A stretch of DNA of 32,577 nt from positions 1-32,577 of the forward strand of contig CADCBO010000026.1 of NCBI GenBank assembly GCA_902799685.1. Reading direction: 5' to 3'. Source of the DNA: an uncultured Bacteroidales bacterium. Its GTDB lineage: Bacteria; Bacteroidota; Bacteroidia; Bacteroidales; Bacteroidaceae. Shown here piece by piece: positions 18,375 to 25,912 of the stretch. Every line of letters starts with the position of its first letter. The first letter of the stretch is position 1. Position numbers and translations under genes: made by a program. Below the pieces are notes generated by a model. It saw only the letters and a list, made by a program, of their open reading frames with translations. It did no database searches and was not told where the DNA came from.

Positions 18375-20927
18375 GCAGAGTTGCTGGGCGGCCAGAACCA
18401 GGAACATGTAGTGCGATGAGCCGCCACCCAGGACGTACTCGGTCTGCTGCCACAGATAGGGCCAGGTGAGCAGTTCGGGGAAATCGGGACGGATCATTGC
18501 GGTACCGGAGATTACGCCGCCGGGGATGTAGCTCCAGTCGGCACGGTTCAGGCCGTAGCCCACGGTGGCAGACTGCGCTCCCACTCCCGATGCAAACGAT
18601 GCCTGGTTGCTGCCGGGATGGCAACCCAGTACAAAGTTCAAGGCACTTAGCATGGGGTTGATGTCAAATATCTCGGGATAGGCCGACACCAGGAAGTACT
18701 GCTGATATCCGAATGACTGGATATCCCAGCCTGCACCCCAGATTGAGGGCTGGTAAGGAACGCCATAGGGAGTGGCTTGGGCCTGACGCTGTATGCCTGC
18801 GGGGACGTTCTTGAGAGCCTCCTCGAACGCATCTTTCCAGGCTTTTGCCTCGCTGTCGTTTCTTAGCGTTCCGAACTTCTTGGCCACGCGGCACAGATAC
18901 CAGGCGTTACGCTGGATACCACGAACTATATTAGCCTGGTTGGCAATGAGATAGTCACGATAAACCTTGTCGCCTGTAGCCAGATAGAGTTCGGCCGAGA
19001 GCTGCGTAAGGTCTGTGGCACGCATGCCGCGCCCCAACGGCTGTTGTGACTGCTCGGCAATCTCATTGTAAATGGCCTTGGCAAAGTCCAGGCAGTGTGT
19101 GGCCAGCGTATCATTGAATCCCTTGAGCACGCGGTACGATGCAGTCATTCCGGCTGCTGCCGATACGGCACGGCCGGGATTGTTCTCGGTAAATATCCAT
19201 CGGTCATCATCGTTGCCAATCCTGCCGTCGGTCATGGCAGCGGCATCGCCCAGCAGCACATACTGGCGCAGGCTGTTACAGATGATTCCGCGATACGGGC
19301 GGCCCAGCGCCAGCCATGAGTTGATTACCGTAAGGGCACCGTTCTCAACCTGCTGCAGCATGTCATTCTTGCCGTCAGGCTGATGAATTTCACAGATATG
19401 GTTCACCTGGTCTATGGAAGTAACGTCAATATCGGGTTTGAAAGCCTCATATGCCAAAGAGAGGATGTAAGACTCTCCTGCCTGTGACTCAATGCGCAGG
19501 TCAAAATCACCGGCATCATGCCAGCCGCCTATGTTCACGCCGCTGACTTTCTGCAGAGGCTCGTATTTGGACAGGCCGGGACGCTGGTCATAGCCATCGA
19601 TATGGCTGTAGGGAGGAGCCATAAGCGCATCATCCATGTGGCAGGCATCATGCCAAACACGGTATTTCTCATTCACACGCATGTGACACATCTGCACCGG
19701 CAGGAAATACTCAATCACCGGCTGCCATACTCCGCGGTCAAATATGGTATTGCTGATTCCGAACACCGGCGATTCGCTACCGTCATACTTAAGCTGATAG
19801 AGCCCCTCCTGCCTTACGTCCGAAAAGTCCACATGCAGATAGTTGTACCGCAGGAATGCGCCCCACTCCTTAGGTGCTATGTCCTTTACCTTGACAGGCC
19901 CCTGATCCGATATACGATAGAGCGTGCAGGTTTTGGCTGTGGCATCCTTGGCGCGTGCATCGAGCTCAATCACAGCCACTTTGGGCTGGGCAGGCAGATA
20001 GCCCACCTGCGATGTCTGGATTACAGGCTTGTACATCCAGTCTTCTGTAACCGCTGGCTTGATGAGCCATTTTATTGCGCCCTTGGTTGCACCGGCGGGG
20101 ACTTCGGACCGCAGTACGAACCAGCCGTTGTTGTGGTTCATGCGTCCGTCATACAGCTTGAGCTCAGTGCTGCCCAAGCTCTCTACCGTAAGGCGGCACA
20201 GGTTGTCATCGGGACGTGATGTGAACTTGCGGCCCACAGCGTACGGAGTGGATATGATGTCATCGGCACGGATGGGGTTGAACACCTTGGGGTCACCCAA
20301 CAGATGCTCGCGGTCCACCCGGGACCCGCGACCCATATAGAAATCGCCCGTATAGTCCAGATTGCTTTTAGGGGTATCAACAGGACCGTTAGGTTGCTGC
20401 GGATAAATGCCTGACTTGCCGTCCATTATCCATGGTTTGCCAAAGAGTATGCCCGGAAAGAACTCAAAGTTGAATCCCACCTTGCCCAGAAACTCCTTTG
20501 GTACAGGCTGCTCCAGGTCAACTGTCACCATCACGCCATCTTCAACGCCCTCAACACGGACTGAGTAACGCAGCTGCAGATCCGGGTAAAGCATGGGGTT
20601 GAAACCCGTCTCATGCTTTGAAGAATCGGGATAGCTGAGCCATGTGGTTATGGCGTTGTCTTCGACAGTACGGCGGCCCTGCTTGGGCAGCGGCTGCCAT
20701 TGTCCGGGCGTAGCTTCCAGACGCAGATCACCGTTAGTGGCTATGCGCACACCGTTCATGATCACGCACACTCCGGCCTGATGTCCCTCGGGGTAGGTAT
20801 CCTGGAATGCCATGATGTTAACACCGGCTTTCTCAAAATAGCCGCGCTCTCCTATTTTGAAAGCATCGGCATTAACCGGAACAAAAGGAATAAAAGCTCC
20901 TAAGGCCCAAATAGCAAGTCTTTTCAT
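18369..20927 (-). CDS. Secreted glycoside hydrolase family 9 (endoglucanase-type)
   Basis: An 852-residue protein with a signal peptide (MKRLAIWALGAFIPFVPVNADA, no lipobox). A ~280-residue N-terminal beta-rich region is not confidently assignable. It is followed by an Ig-like CelD_N-type domain (~305-395, IQTSQVGYLPAQPKVAVI) and an (alpha/alpha)6 GH9 catalytic domain (~400-850). Catalytic landmarks: GGWHDAGDFDLRIESQ with the DAGD nucleophile/base aspartates, and near the C-terminus LWQQTEYVLGGG, whose Glu is the probable general acid. GH9 enzymes hydrolyse beta-1,4-glucans such as cellulose, mixed-linkage glucan or xyloglucan. Substrate cannot be read from the sequence. No susC/susD pair or other CAZyme is adjacent, so this is an orphan enzyme rather than part of a visible polysaccharide locus. 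The stop codon is embedded in a REP-like hairpin. Confidence 0.92.
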   Translation of the reverse strand: MKRLAIWALGAFIPFVPVNADAFKIGERGYFEKAGVNIMAFQDTYPEGHQAGVCVIMNGVRIATNGDLRLEATPGQWQPLPKQGRRTVEDNAITTWLSYPDSSKHETGFNPMLYPDLQLRYSVRVEGVEDGVMVTVDLEQPVPKEFLGKVGFNFEFFPGILFGKPWIMDGKSGIYPQQPNGPVDTPKSNLDYTGDFYMGRGSRVDREHLLGDPKVFNPIRADDIISTPYAVGRKFTSRPDDNLCRLTVESLGSTELKLYDGRMNHNNGWFVLRSEVPAGATKGAIKWLIKPAVTEDWMYKPVIQTSQVGYLPAQPKVAVIELDARAKDATAKTCTLYRISDQGPVKVKDIAPKEWGAFLRYNYLHVDFSDVRQEGLYQLKYDGSESPVFGISNTIFDRGVWQPVIEYFLPVQMCHMRVNEKYRVWHDACHMDDALMAPPYSHIDGYDQRPGLSKYEPLQKVSGVNIGGWHDAGDFDLRIESQAGESYILSLAYEAFKPDIDVTSIDQVNHICEIHQPDGKNDMLQQVENGALTVINSWLALGRPYRGIICNSLRQYVLLGDAAAMTDGRIGNDDDRWIFTENNPGRAVSAAAGMTASYRVLKGFNDTLATHCLDFAKAIYNEIAEQSQQPLGRGMRATDLTQLSAELYLATGDKVYRDYLIANQANIVRGIQRNAWYLCRVAKKFGTLRNDSEAKAWKDAFEEALKNVPAGIQRQAQATPYGVPYQPSIWGAGWDIQSFGYQQYFLVSAYPEIFDINPMLSALNFVLGCHPGSNQASFASGVGAQSATVGYGLNRADWSYIPGGVISGTAMIRPDFPELLTWPYLWQQTEYVLGGGSSHYMFLVLAAQQLCK

Positions 20928-20956
20928 ATCAATAAGGTTAGTAATTTTCTTTTCTG

Positions 20957-20964
20957 CAAACTTA
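20957..20964 (-). promoter_or_regulatory. GH9 promoter -7 box
   Basis: TAAGTTTG on the minus strand fits TAnnTTTG, about 30 nt upstream of the ATG at 20927. It is 23 bp from the oppositely directed box at 20988-20995, so the two promoters overlap in the divergent gap. Confidence 0.5.
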
Positions 20965-20987
20965 TATAAAATCCCCCGATATTTGGT

Positions 20988-20995
20988 TATATTTG
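20988..20995 (+). promoter_or_regulatory. Promoter -7 box of the divergent lipoprotein gene
   Basis: TATATTTG matches TAnnTTTG and predicts a start near 21002. This places the ATG at 21025 (or 21013) in the message and excludes the longer frame that begins inside the GH9 gene. Confidence 0.5.
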
Positions 20996-21024
20996 TACCA
21001 TCAAACTACCTAATGATAAACAAA

Positions 21025-21960
21025 ATGGAAATAAAAAAGTTATTTGCATGGGCTGCAATAGCCTTGCCTATTCTGGCTGCATGTGACAGCGGAGAAAAAA
21101 TAAACAATTCTGAAGAGGGCGGTGGCTCACAGGTTGAGGTTACGATGAAAAATATCGTCGGAGAATGGTATCTTAACCTGACTGGGGAAGGTGATGTTAC
21201 AGAAGAGACTCTTACCTTTAATAATGACGGATCTTACGTATCCGAGGTAACGTTGTATCGGATTAATGATGGCAATAAAGAAATAAGTTCACAGAATAGG
21301 ACTGAGGGTACTTTCAAGCTTGAAGGCTCCATTCTTATCGGTACAGTCACCAAGTCCCAACACCGGTACACCCAATGGGCAAATGGAGTGAACCAAGGAT
21401 TGTCAGACTGGCAGAACAATGGAGCTTATGAGTCTTTTGATTCTGTTCAGGTCAGTTTGTTGCGCGACGGTGGATTGCTTGTGTTGGAAACAGAATATAG
21501 AATTTCAGATCAGGTGTCTGAATCATATGCAGCATTCTATTTTAAAAAGGGAAGCAGTTTGCCAAGTGACAACTCAGAAATACAGGGTACCTGGTATTGG
21601 TTCTCTTGGGGAATGGTAGAAGATAATGAGTGGGCAGTAAGAGTGGCTGTCAAGTTTGAAGGTGACGATGTGGATATGGTCATTACTCCATGGGGTGCGC
21701 GTTATACCGGCAAATACACTTATAAGGATGGCATAGTAACTATAGGAAAGACAACGTTCTATACAAGTCGTGAAAAAGACGGATATGGTGGTGACATGAA
21801 TTATGCCAATCCTTACGCTACAACGACATGGCGTATTCCTGATGCTGACGATTATTACCAGAACAGTTATCCTGACGGATTATCTTTCCCGTTCATAGTA
21901 AGCGGCAATAAAGCGTACAGCAATTTTGTAGGATTGACCCCGATTTACATAAAGCAATAA
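21025..21960 (+). CDS. Lipoprotein with two lipocalin-like beta domains
   Basis: A 311-residue protein beginning MEIKKLFAWAAIALPILAACDSG. This is a lipoprotein signal peptide with lipobox LAAC, so the mature protein is anchored at Cys20. An ATG at 21013 would add four residues. The mature part has two similar segments that each start with a G-[ET]-W-Y motif: VGEWYLNLTGEGDV..EETLTFNNDGSY (~45-150) and IQGTWYWFSWGMVEDNEW..VAVKFEGDDV (~190-290). This resembles lipocalin-like domains of Bacteroidetes lipoproteins of unknown function. It is divergent from the GH9 gene with overlapping promoters, so the two may be coregulated. A strong terminator follows immediately. I recognise no ligand or enzymatic motif. 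Confidence 0.8.
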   Translation: MEIKKLFAWAAIALPILAACDSGEKINNSEEGGGSQVEVTMKNIVGEWYLNLTGEGDVTEETLTFNNDGSYVSEVTLYRINDGNKEISSQNRTEGTFKLEGSILIGTVTKSQHRYTQWANGVNQGLSDWQNNGAYESFDSVQVSLLRDGGLLVLETEYRISDQVSESYAAFYFKKGSSLPSDNSEIQGTWYWFSWGMVEDNEWAVRVAVKFEGDDVDMVITPWGARYTGKYTYKDGIVTIGKTTFYTSREKDGYGGDMNYANPYATTTWRIPDADDYYQNSYPDGLSFPFIVSGNKAYSNFVGLTPIYIKQ

Positions 21961-21974
21961 CGGATCGACAAAAA

Positions 21975-22005
21975 AATGACGCTCCTCAAAAAAAGGAGCG
22001 TCATT
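21975..22005. terminator. Bidirectional intrinsic terminator
   Basis: A perfect 12-bp stem (AATGACGCTCCT / AGGAGCGTCATT) with a 7-nt A-rich loop, flanked by A and T tracts. It sits between the convergent lipoprotein gene (stop at 21960) and radA (stop at 22018) and can serve both. Confidence 0.85.
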
Positions 22006-22017
22006 ATTTTTGTGCTC

Positions 22018-23424
22018 TTACCCGAATAGCTGTTTGAAAGCCTCTTCAACTTTTGTTACAGGCACTACTTCAATGCCGGCTTTGCCGGTGTTGAGGCCGT
22101 GCATGTTATTCTTGGGTATGATAATGCGCTCAAACCCCAGCTTTGCGGCCTCAGCTATGCGCTGCTCTATGCGGCTTACGGGGCGGATTTCGCCCGAAAG
22201 GCCCACCTCTCCGGTCATGCAGACGGTGCGGTCAACTGCTATGTCAAGACTGCTGGATAGTATGGCGCTGATTACGGCAAGGTCTATTGCGGGGTCACTT
22301 ACTTTGAGACCTCCGGCTATGTTCAGGAACACATCCTTCTGTCCCAGTTTGAATCCTACACGCTTTTCCAATACGGCCAGCAGCATGTTCATGCGGCGCA
22401 CATCAAATCCTATTGCACTGCGCTGCGGCGTTCCATAGACAGCCGTGCTGGCAAGCGCCTGGACCTCGATCAGGAACGGGCGCACGCCCTCGATGGTGCA
22501 GGCAATGGATACTCCGCTCATGCCCTGATGGCTGTCGGTAAGGAGCAGCTCGCTGGGGTTGCTTACCTGACGCAGGCCATCCTCACGCATCTCATAGATG
22601 CCCAGCTCTGCAGTACTTCCAAAACGGTTCTTGATGGGACGTAATATGCGGTACAGGTAATGCTGGTCACCCTCAAACTGGAGTACTGCATCAACAATAT
22701 GCTCCAGAATCTTGGGGCCTGCAATTGAGCCGTCCTTGGTGATATGACCTATCAGTAGAACGGGTGTTCCGCTCTCCTTGGCAAACTTGAGCAGCGATGC
22801 GGCGCACTCACGAACCTGCGTAATGCTTCCTGCCGATGAATCCACATACTCGCTGCTAATAGTCTGTATAGAATCAACAACCACCAGTTCCGGCTTCTGT
22901 TTCTTTATCTGCTCGTAGATGTTTTCAAGTGATGTCTCACACAGCACAAGCAGGTTGTCATTCAATTGACTGCCACTGCCGGCTGCAGCCAGACGTTCGG
23001 CACGCATCTTGATCTGGCGGGCACTCTCCTCTCCTGATACGTAGAGTACTTTAAGGTCCTGCAGGCGCATCACGGTCTGCAGCGTCAAGGTGGATTTGCC
23101 TATTCCCGGCTCACCTCCCAGCAAAACCAGGGAACCCTGCACCAGACCGCCACCAAGTACGCGGTTCAGCTCGCCGTCTTGCATATCTATTCGCGGATAG
23201 TCAGAGCTCCGGATCTCGCCAAGGGTATGGGGCTTGCTGTCATCGGTCTTGCCCGATGCCTCCTTTCTTGCGGTAACGGTTGCGTTCTGTGTTGCCTGTG
23301 CCTTCACGGTTATCTCCTTCATGGTGTTCCATCGGCCGCACGACGGGCACTTACCGCTCCATTTGGGCGCATCAAACCCGCACTCGGAGCACACGAACAT
23401 GGTTTTATCTTTAATTGTTGCCAT
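22018..23424 (-). CDS. radA: DNA repair protein RadA (Sms)
   Basis: A 468-residue protein. A four-cysteine zinc finger (C12, C15, C26, C29: CSECGFDAPKWSGKCPSC) is followed by a RecA-like ATPase with Walker A GGEPGIGKST (~103-112) and Walker B LVVVDSIQT. The RadA-specific KNRFG motif (RPIKNRFGSTAELG) and a Lon-protease-like C-terminal domain (~300-468) are present. RadA is a DnaB-like helicase that helps process recombination intermediates and extend strand exchange. Length and domain order are normal for the family. It starts 3 nt after the stop of pnuC, so both are likely expressed from the pnuC promoter. Confidence 0.97.
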   Translation of the reverse strand: MATIKDKTMFVCSECGFDAPKWSGKCPSCGRWNTMKEITVKAQATQNATVTARKEASGKTDDSKPHTLGEIRSSDYPRIDMQDGELNRVLGGGLVQGSLVLLGGEPGIGKSTLTLQTVMRLQDLKVLYVSGEESARQIKMRAERLAAAGSGSQLNDNLLVLCETSLENIYEQIKKQKPELVVVDSIQTISSEYVDSSAGSITQVRECAASLLKFAKESGTPVLLIGHITKDGSIAGPKILEHIVDAVLQFEGDQHYLYRILRPIKNRFGSTAELGIYEMREDGLRQVSNPSELLLTDSHQGMSGVSIACTIEGVRPFLIEVQALASTAVYGTPQRSAIGFDVRRMNMLLAVLEKRVGFKLGQKDVFLNIAGGLKVSDPAIDLAVISAILSSSLDIAVDRTVCMTGEVGLSGEIRPVSRIEQRIAEAAKLGFERIIIPKNNMHGLNTGKAGIEVVPVTKVEEAFKQLFG

Positions 23425-23427
23425 AAG

Positions 23428-24114
23428 CTATGCCTTTTTTGACATTTTGCTCCACCACACTATTCCATAGATGGAGTTCATCATGTAAAATACGTACTGA
23501 ACCACCATGATGGGCGCAAACTGAACGCCTCGGGTAGCTGCGATAGCCCACATCACCAGGTTGGCACCGTTCACCACAATCCACATGAACCATTGCTCAA
23601 TGAATGCAAAGGTAAGCAGGAACTGAGCACCTACGGCTACAGTCATTGCGAGTGCATCGGACACGGGTTGAGGGTCATCGGTTTTAAGAAGCAACCTACT
23701 TATTCCCCAGACTGCGGCAGTGCTAAGCACAATCAGCAGCATTCTCTGCGGCCAGGTCATCCAGCGTGTCTTTATGCCCTCGTGACCGCCTCCCAGCGCA
23801 CGTTTGCGCCATTGGGCCCAACCTATAAACTGCATGGGTACGTTATAGAGCAGGAACAGCGCGGCATTGGCATAGAGCCCGCTCTTAAGTGCCATATAAC
23901 CCTGAATGCAGGAGCCTAGAAATCCAAACAGAAAGTTCAGCACGCTGCCCTTGACGCCAAAAATCACGCAAAGCACGCTGCAGGTTCCCGCAATGAAACT
24001 CAACGCGCTGAAATTGCCCTTCAGCACGCTCACCACAACGCTCACCGTCATGAATCCCAGTATCAGGAACCAGTCCCACCACGAAAACCTGGGTATCTCT
24101 ATCTTCTTGCTCAT
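23428..24114 (-). CDS. pnuC: Nicotinamide riboside transporter PnuC
   Basis: A 228-residue membrane protein from the ATG at 24114 (MSKKIEIPRFSWWDW). An in-frame ATG five codons upstream (24129) would leave almost no leader relative to the -7-like box at 24132-24139. It has about seven hydrophobic segments and the PnuC hallmark region FLLYNVPMQFIGWAQWRKR, followed by a second W-rich half (IEQWFMWIVVNGANLVMW). The family imports nicotinamide riboside by facilitated diffusion, trapped afterwards by phosphorylation. No NadR-type kinase gene and no TPP or NAD riboswitch is visible, so substrate assignment rests on family membership. It is the first gene of a pnuC-radA pair. Confidence 0.92.
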   Translation of the reverse strand: MSKKIEIPRFSWWDWFLILGFMTVSVVVSVLKGNFSALSFIAGTCSVLCVIFGVKGSVLNFLFGFLGSCIQGYMALKSGLYANAALFLLYNVPMQFIGWAQWRKRALGGGHEGIKTRWMTWPQRMLLIVLSTAAVWGISRLLLKTDDPQPVSDALAMTVAVGAQFLLTFAFIEQWFMWIVVNGANLVMWAIAATRGVQFAPIMVVQYVFYMMNSIYGIVWWSKMSKKA

Positions 24115-24131
24115 TTTTGTTCTTTTCAACG

Positions 24132-24139
24132 CGAAGATA
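24132..24139 (-). promoter_or_regulatory. Probable pnuC promoter -7 box
   Basis: TATCTTCG on the minus strand deviates by one base from TAnnTTTG. It lies 18 nt upstream of the ATG at 24114 and supports that start over the one at 24129. Confidence 0.35.
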
Positions 24140-24141
24140 GC

Positions 24142-24170
24142 AAAAAATGAGGGACAGACCCCAATTTTTG
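24142..24170. repeat. REP-like palindrome in the pnuC/glsA divergent gap
   Basis: A-rich and T-rich arms (AAAAAT / ATTTTT) surround GGGACAGACCCC, an imperfect hairpin. On the minus strand it reads AATTGGGGTCTGTCCC, which resembles the core of the other repeats (ATTGGGGnCnG). It lies between the two divergent -7 boxes. Confidence 0.4.
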
Positions 24171-24172
24171 TT

Positions 24173-24180
24173 TACCTTTG
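24173..24180 (+). promoter_or_regulatory. glsA operon promoter -7 box
   Basis: TACCTTTG is an exact TAnnTTTG match, about 28 nt upstream of the ATG at 24208. It overlaps the alternative TTG start at 24178, which argues for the downstream ATG. Confidence 0.6.
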
Positions 24181-24207
24181 AATGACATTAGAAAACAGAA
24201 AGGACCG

Positions 24208-25023
24208 ATGCTGGAAAACAAGAGCGTTACCATTGATGTAGATGCTATCATAAAGGCAAAACTGGGTGACCGCAAAGTCCCCGGACCAATCAAAAATCTA
24301 ATCAAGAGATTCCTGCATCAGGATGATTTCAACGCATATTTCTGCAAGGGAGATGTAGGGTATGAATTCGTAGAGGGATTCATAAGATACATTGACGTAC
24401 AGATCGATGTGACCGGTCAGGAGAACATTCCCCCTGAAGGCCGCTTCACCTTTGTCTCGAACCATCCCCTGGGCATGCTCGACGCCGGTTTTGAAACGGC
24501 TTGGCTGGCCCGCAGATACAATGAGAACGTCGCCGTACCTGCCAATGATTTCATGATGTCGCTCAAACAGGTGGGAGCCTATCTGCTGCCGGTCAATAAG
24601 GTGGGCGCCCAGGACCGCGGTCTTGGCGAACTCCTCAATGAGGCTTTCAGGAGTGACAAACAGATACTATTCTTTCCTGCCGGCCTCTGCTCACGTGAGA
24701 TAAACGGAATGGTAACCGATATTCCCTGGAAAAAGACCTTCCTCTCCAAAAGCAGGGAGACCGGACGGGACATCATTCCGATGTGGTTTTCGGGCCAGAA
24801 CTCCAAAAGGTTCTATAGGATCTCCAATTGGTGCAAACGTCTGAGACTGAAGACCAATTTTGCCATGTACACGCTTCCCGATGAATTGTTCCGCTGTCGT
24901 GGCAAACGCTACAAGATGGTTATAGGCAAGCCCATCCCATGTACCATGTTTACTCCCGATAAGACTGACTCGCAATGGACTACGTATGTGCGCAATCAGG
25001 TATATTCATTAAAACAGGATTGA
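24208..25023 (+). CDS. glsA: PlsC-like O-acyltransferase, probable GlsA of glycine lipid synthesis
   Basis: A 271-residue protein starting MLENKSVTIDVDAI; a TTG ten codons upstream is in frame but lies in the promoter. It belongs to the lysophosphatidate-acyltransferase (PlsC) superfamily. The active-site block is FVSNHPLGMLD (His86, Asp92, here HX5D as in hemolysin-type members) and a second block FFPAGLCSR (~161-169) fits the acceptor/phosphate-binding motif. In Bacteroides thetaiotaomicron a protein of this kind (GlsA) adds the second fatty acid, by ester bond, to an N-acyl glycine. The next gene, 1 nt downstream, is the matching N-acyltransferase, as expected for the gls pair. The alternative is a general lysophospholipid acyltransferase, but the context argues against it. 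Confidence 0.85.
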   Translation: MLENKSVTIDVDAIIKAKLGDRKVPGPIKNLIKRFLHQDDFNAYFCKGDVGYEFVEGFIRYIDVQIDVTGQENIPPEGRFTFVSNHPLGMLDAGFETAWLARRYNENVAVPANDFMMSLKQVGAYLLPVNKVGAQDRGLGELLNEAFRSDKQILFFPAGLCSREINGMVTDIPWKKTFLSKSRETGRDIIPMWFSGQNSKRFYRISNWCKRLRLKTNFAMYTLPDELFRCRGKRYKMVIGKPIPCTMFTPDKTDSQWTTYVRNQVYSLKQD

Positions 25024-25024
25024 T

Positions 25025-25912
25025 ATGGAGCCCATAATAGAGGAGATAGACAAATCACTACTTGCAGAAGAACTCAAGGGACAGTTCTGCATTCAGGAAG
25101 TGTCCCGTGGTAACATGCAGTTATATGTGATTGAAGGTCATAAGGCTCCGGCTCTGATGAGAGAGATAGGCCGCCTGCGTGAGATTGCCTTCCGTACAGC
25201 CGGCGGCGGGACCGGATTGAGTTGTGATGTGGACCGATATGACCTGGACCCGGAGTTGGGATTCCGTCAACTTATCTGCTGGGACAGTGAGAACCATGAG
25301 ATTATGGGCGGATACCGCATCCTGTATGGAAAAGACTGCCGTCTGGATTTACACGGGCAGCCCGATATGCCGTCGGCCCATCTGTTCCGTTTTTCGGACC
25401 GTTTTATCAGTGAGCAACTGCCCGATATGATGGAGATGAGCCGTTCATTCACTTCAACCCCCAATATCTTTACGCTACAGATGCTGTTCTGCGGTTTAGC
25501 AGTGCTGTGCAAGCTGAATAAGATACACAGTCTGTTTGGAAAGGTCACCTTTTTCCCTTCATATCCCACGGAGGCTCTTGGGTTGCTGGAGGCCTTCTTT
25601 GCAAAGCATTGTCCCGATCCGGATTCTTGGGCCGTTCCGCATAAACCATACGTTGTGCCTATTCCCGATTTTGCCGCCGGTGTTCTGCCATATGACAGCT
25701 ATGAGGATGACCTTAAAGCACTTACCAAGGCATTGCATGAAAGAGAGTTCTACATGCCTCCAATCCTAAAATCATATCTGAGGTTATTCCGCAGCTTCAG
25801 GGTATTCGGCACCGCAGTCAATGATATTTTCGGAAATGTTATGGAGACCGGTATGTTCTGCCATCTTGATGATTTATCGGCCAAGACCTTTATTCCATAT
25901 CTTAGAAACTGA
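25025..25912 (+). CDS. glsB: GNAT-type N-acyltransferase, probable GlsB of glycine lipid synthesis
   Basis: A 295-residue protein of the OlsB/hemolysin-like N-acyltransferase group. The recognisable block is LREIAFRTAGGGTGLSCDVDRYD (~53-75), followed by FRQLICWDSENHEIMGGYRI and FISEQLPDMMEMSRSF, typical of family members that use a 3-hydroxyacyl-ACP donor. In Bacteroides the GlsB protein forms N-acyl-3-hydroxyacyl glycine, the precursor of glycine lipids and of serine-glycine lipids. The gene starts 1 nt after glsA, and its stop overlaps the ATG of the GH3 gene (TGATG). That tight coupling suggests all three act in one pathway at the inner face of the cytoplasmic membrane. Ornithine as acceptor is the main alternative. 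Confidence 0.85.
   Translation: MEPIIEEIDKSLLAEELKGQFCIQEVSRGNMQLYVIEGHKAPALMREIGRLREIAFRTAGGGTGLSCDVDRYDLDPELGFRQLICWDSENHEIMGGYRILYGKDCRLDLHGQPDMPSAHLFRFSDRFISEQLPDMMEMSRSFTSTPNIFTLQMLFCGLAVLCKLNKIHSLFGKVTFFPSYPTEALGLLEAFFAKHCPDPDSWAVPHKPYVVPIPDFAAGVLPYDSYEDDLKALTKALHEREFYMPPILKSYLRLFRSFRVFGTAVNDIFGNVMETGMFCHLDDLSAKTFIPYLRN

Noticed and set aside
19518-20219. 233-codon plus-strand frame
   Set aside because: Antisense to the GH9 gene; a shadow of its codon bias.
18369-21960. Polysaccharide utilisation locus around the GH9 gene
   Set aside because: No SusC/SusD-like genes, transporter or further glycosidase next to it; the neighbour is a small lipoprotein of unknown role.
24115-24207. Riboswitch upstream of pnuC
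   Set aside because: The predicted pnuC leader is under 20 nt, too short for a TPP or NAD aptamer; the visible symmetry is the REP-like palindrome.
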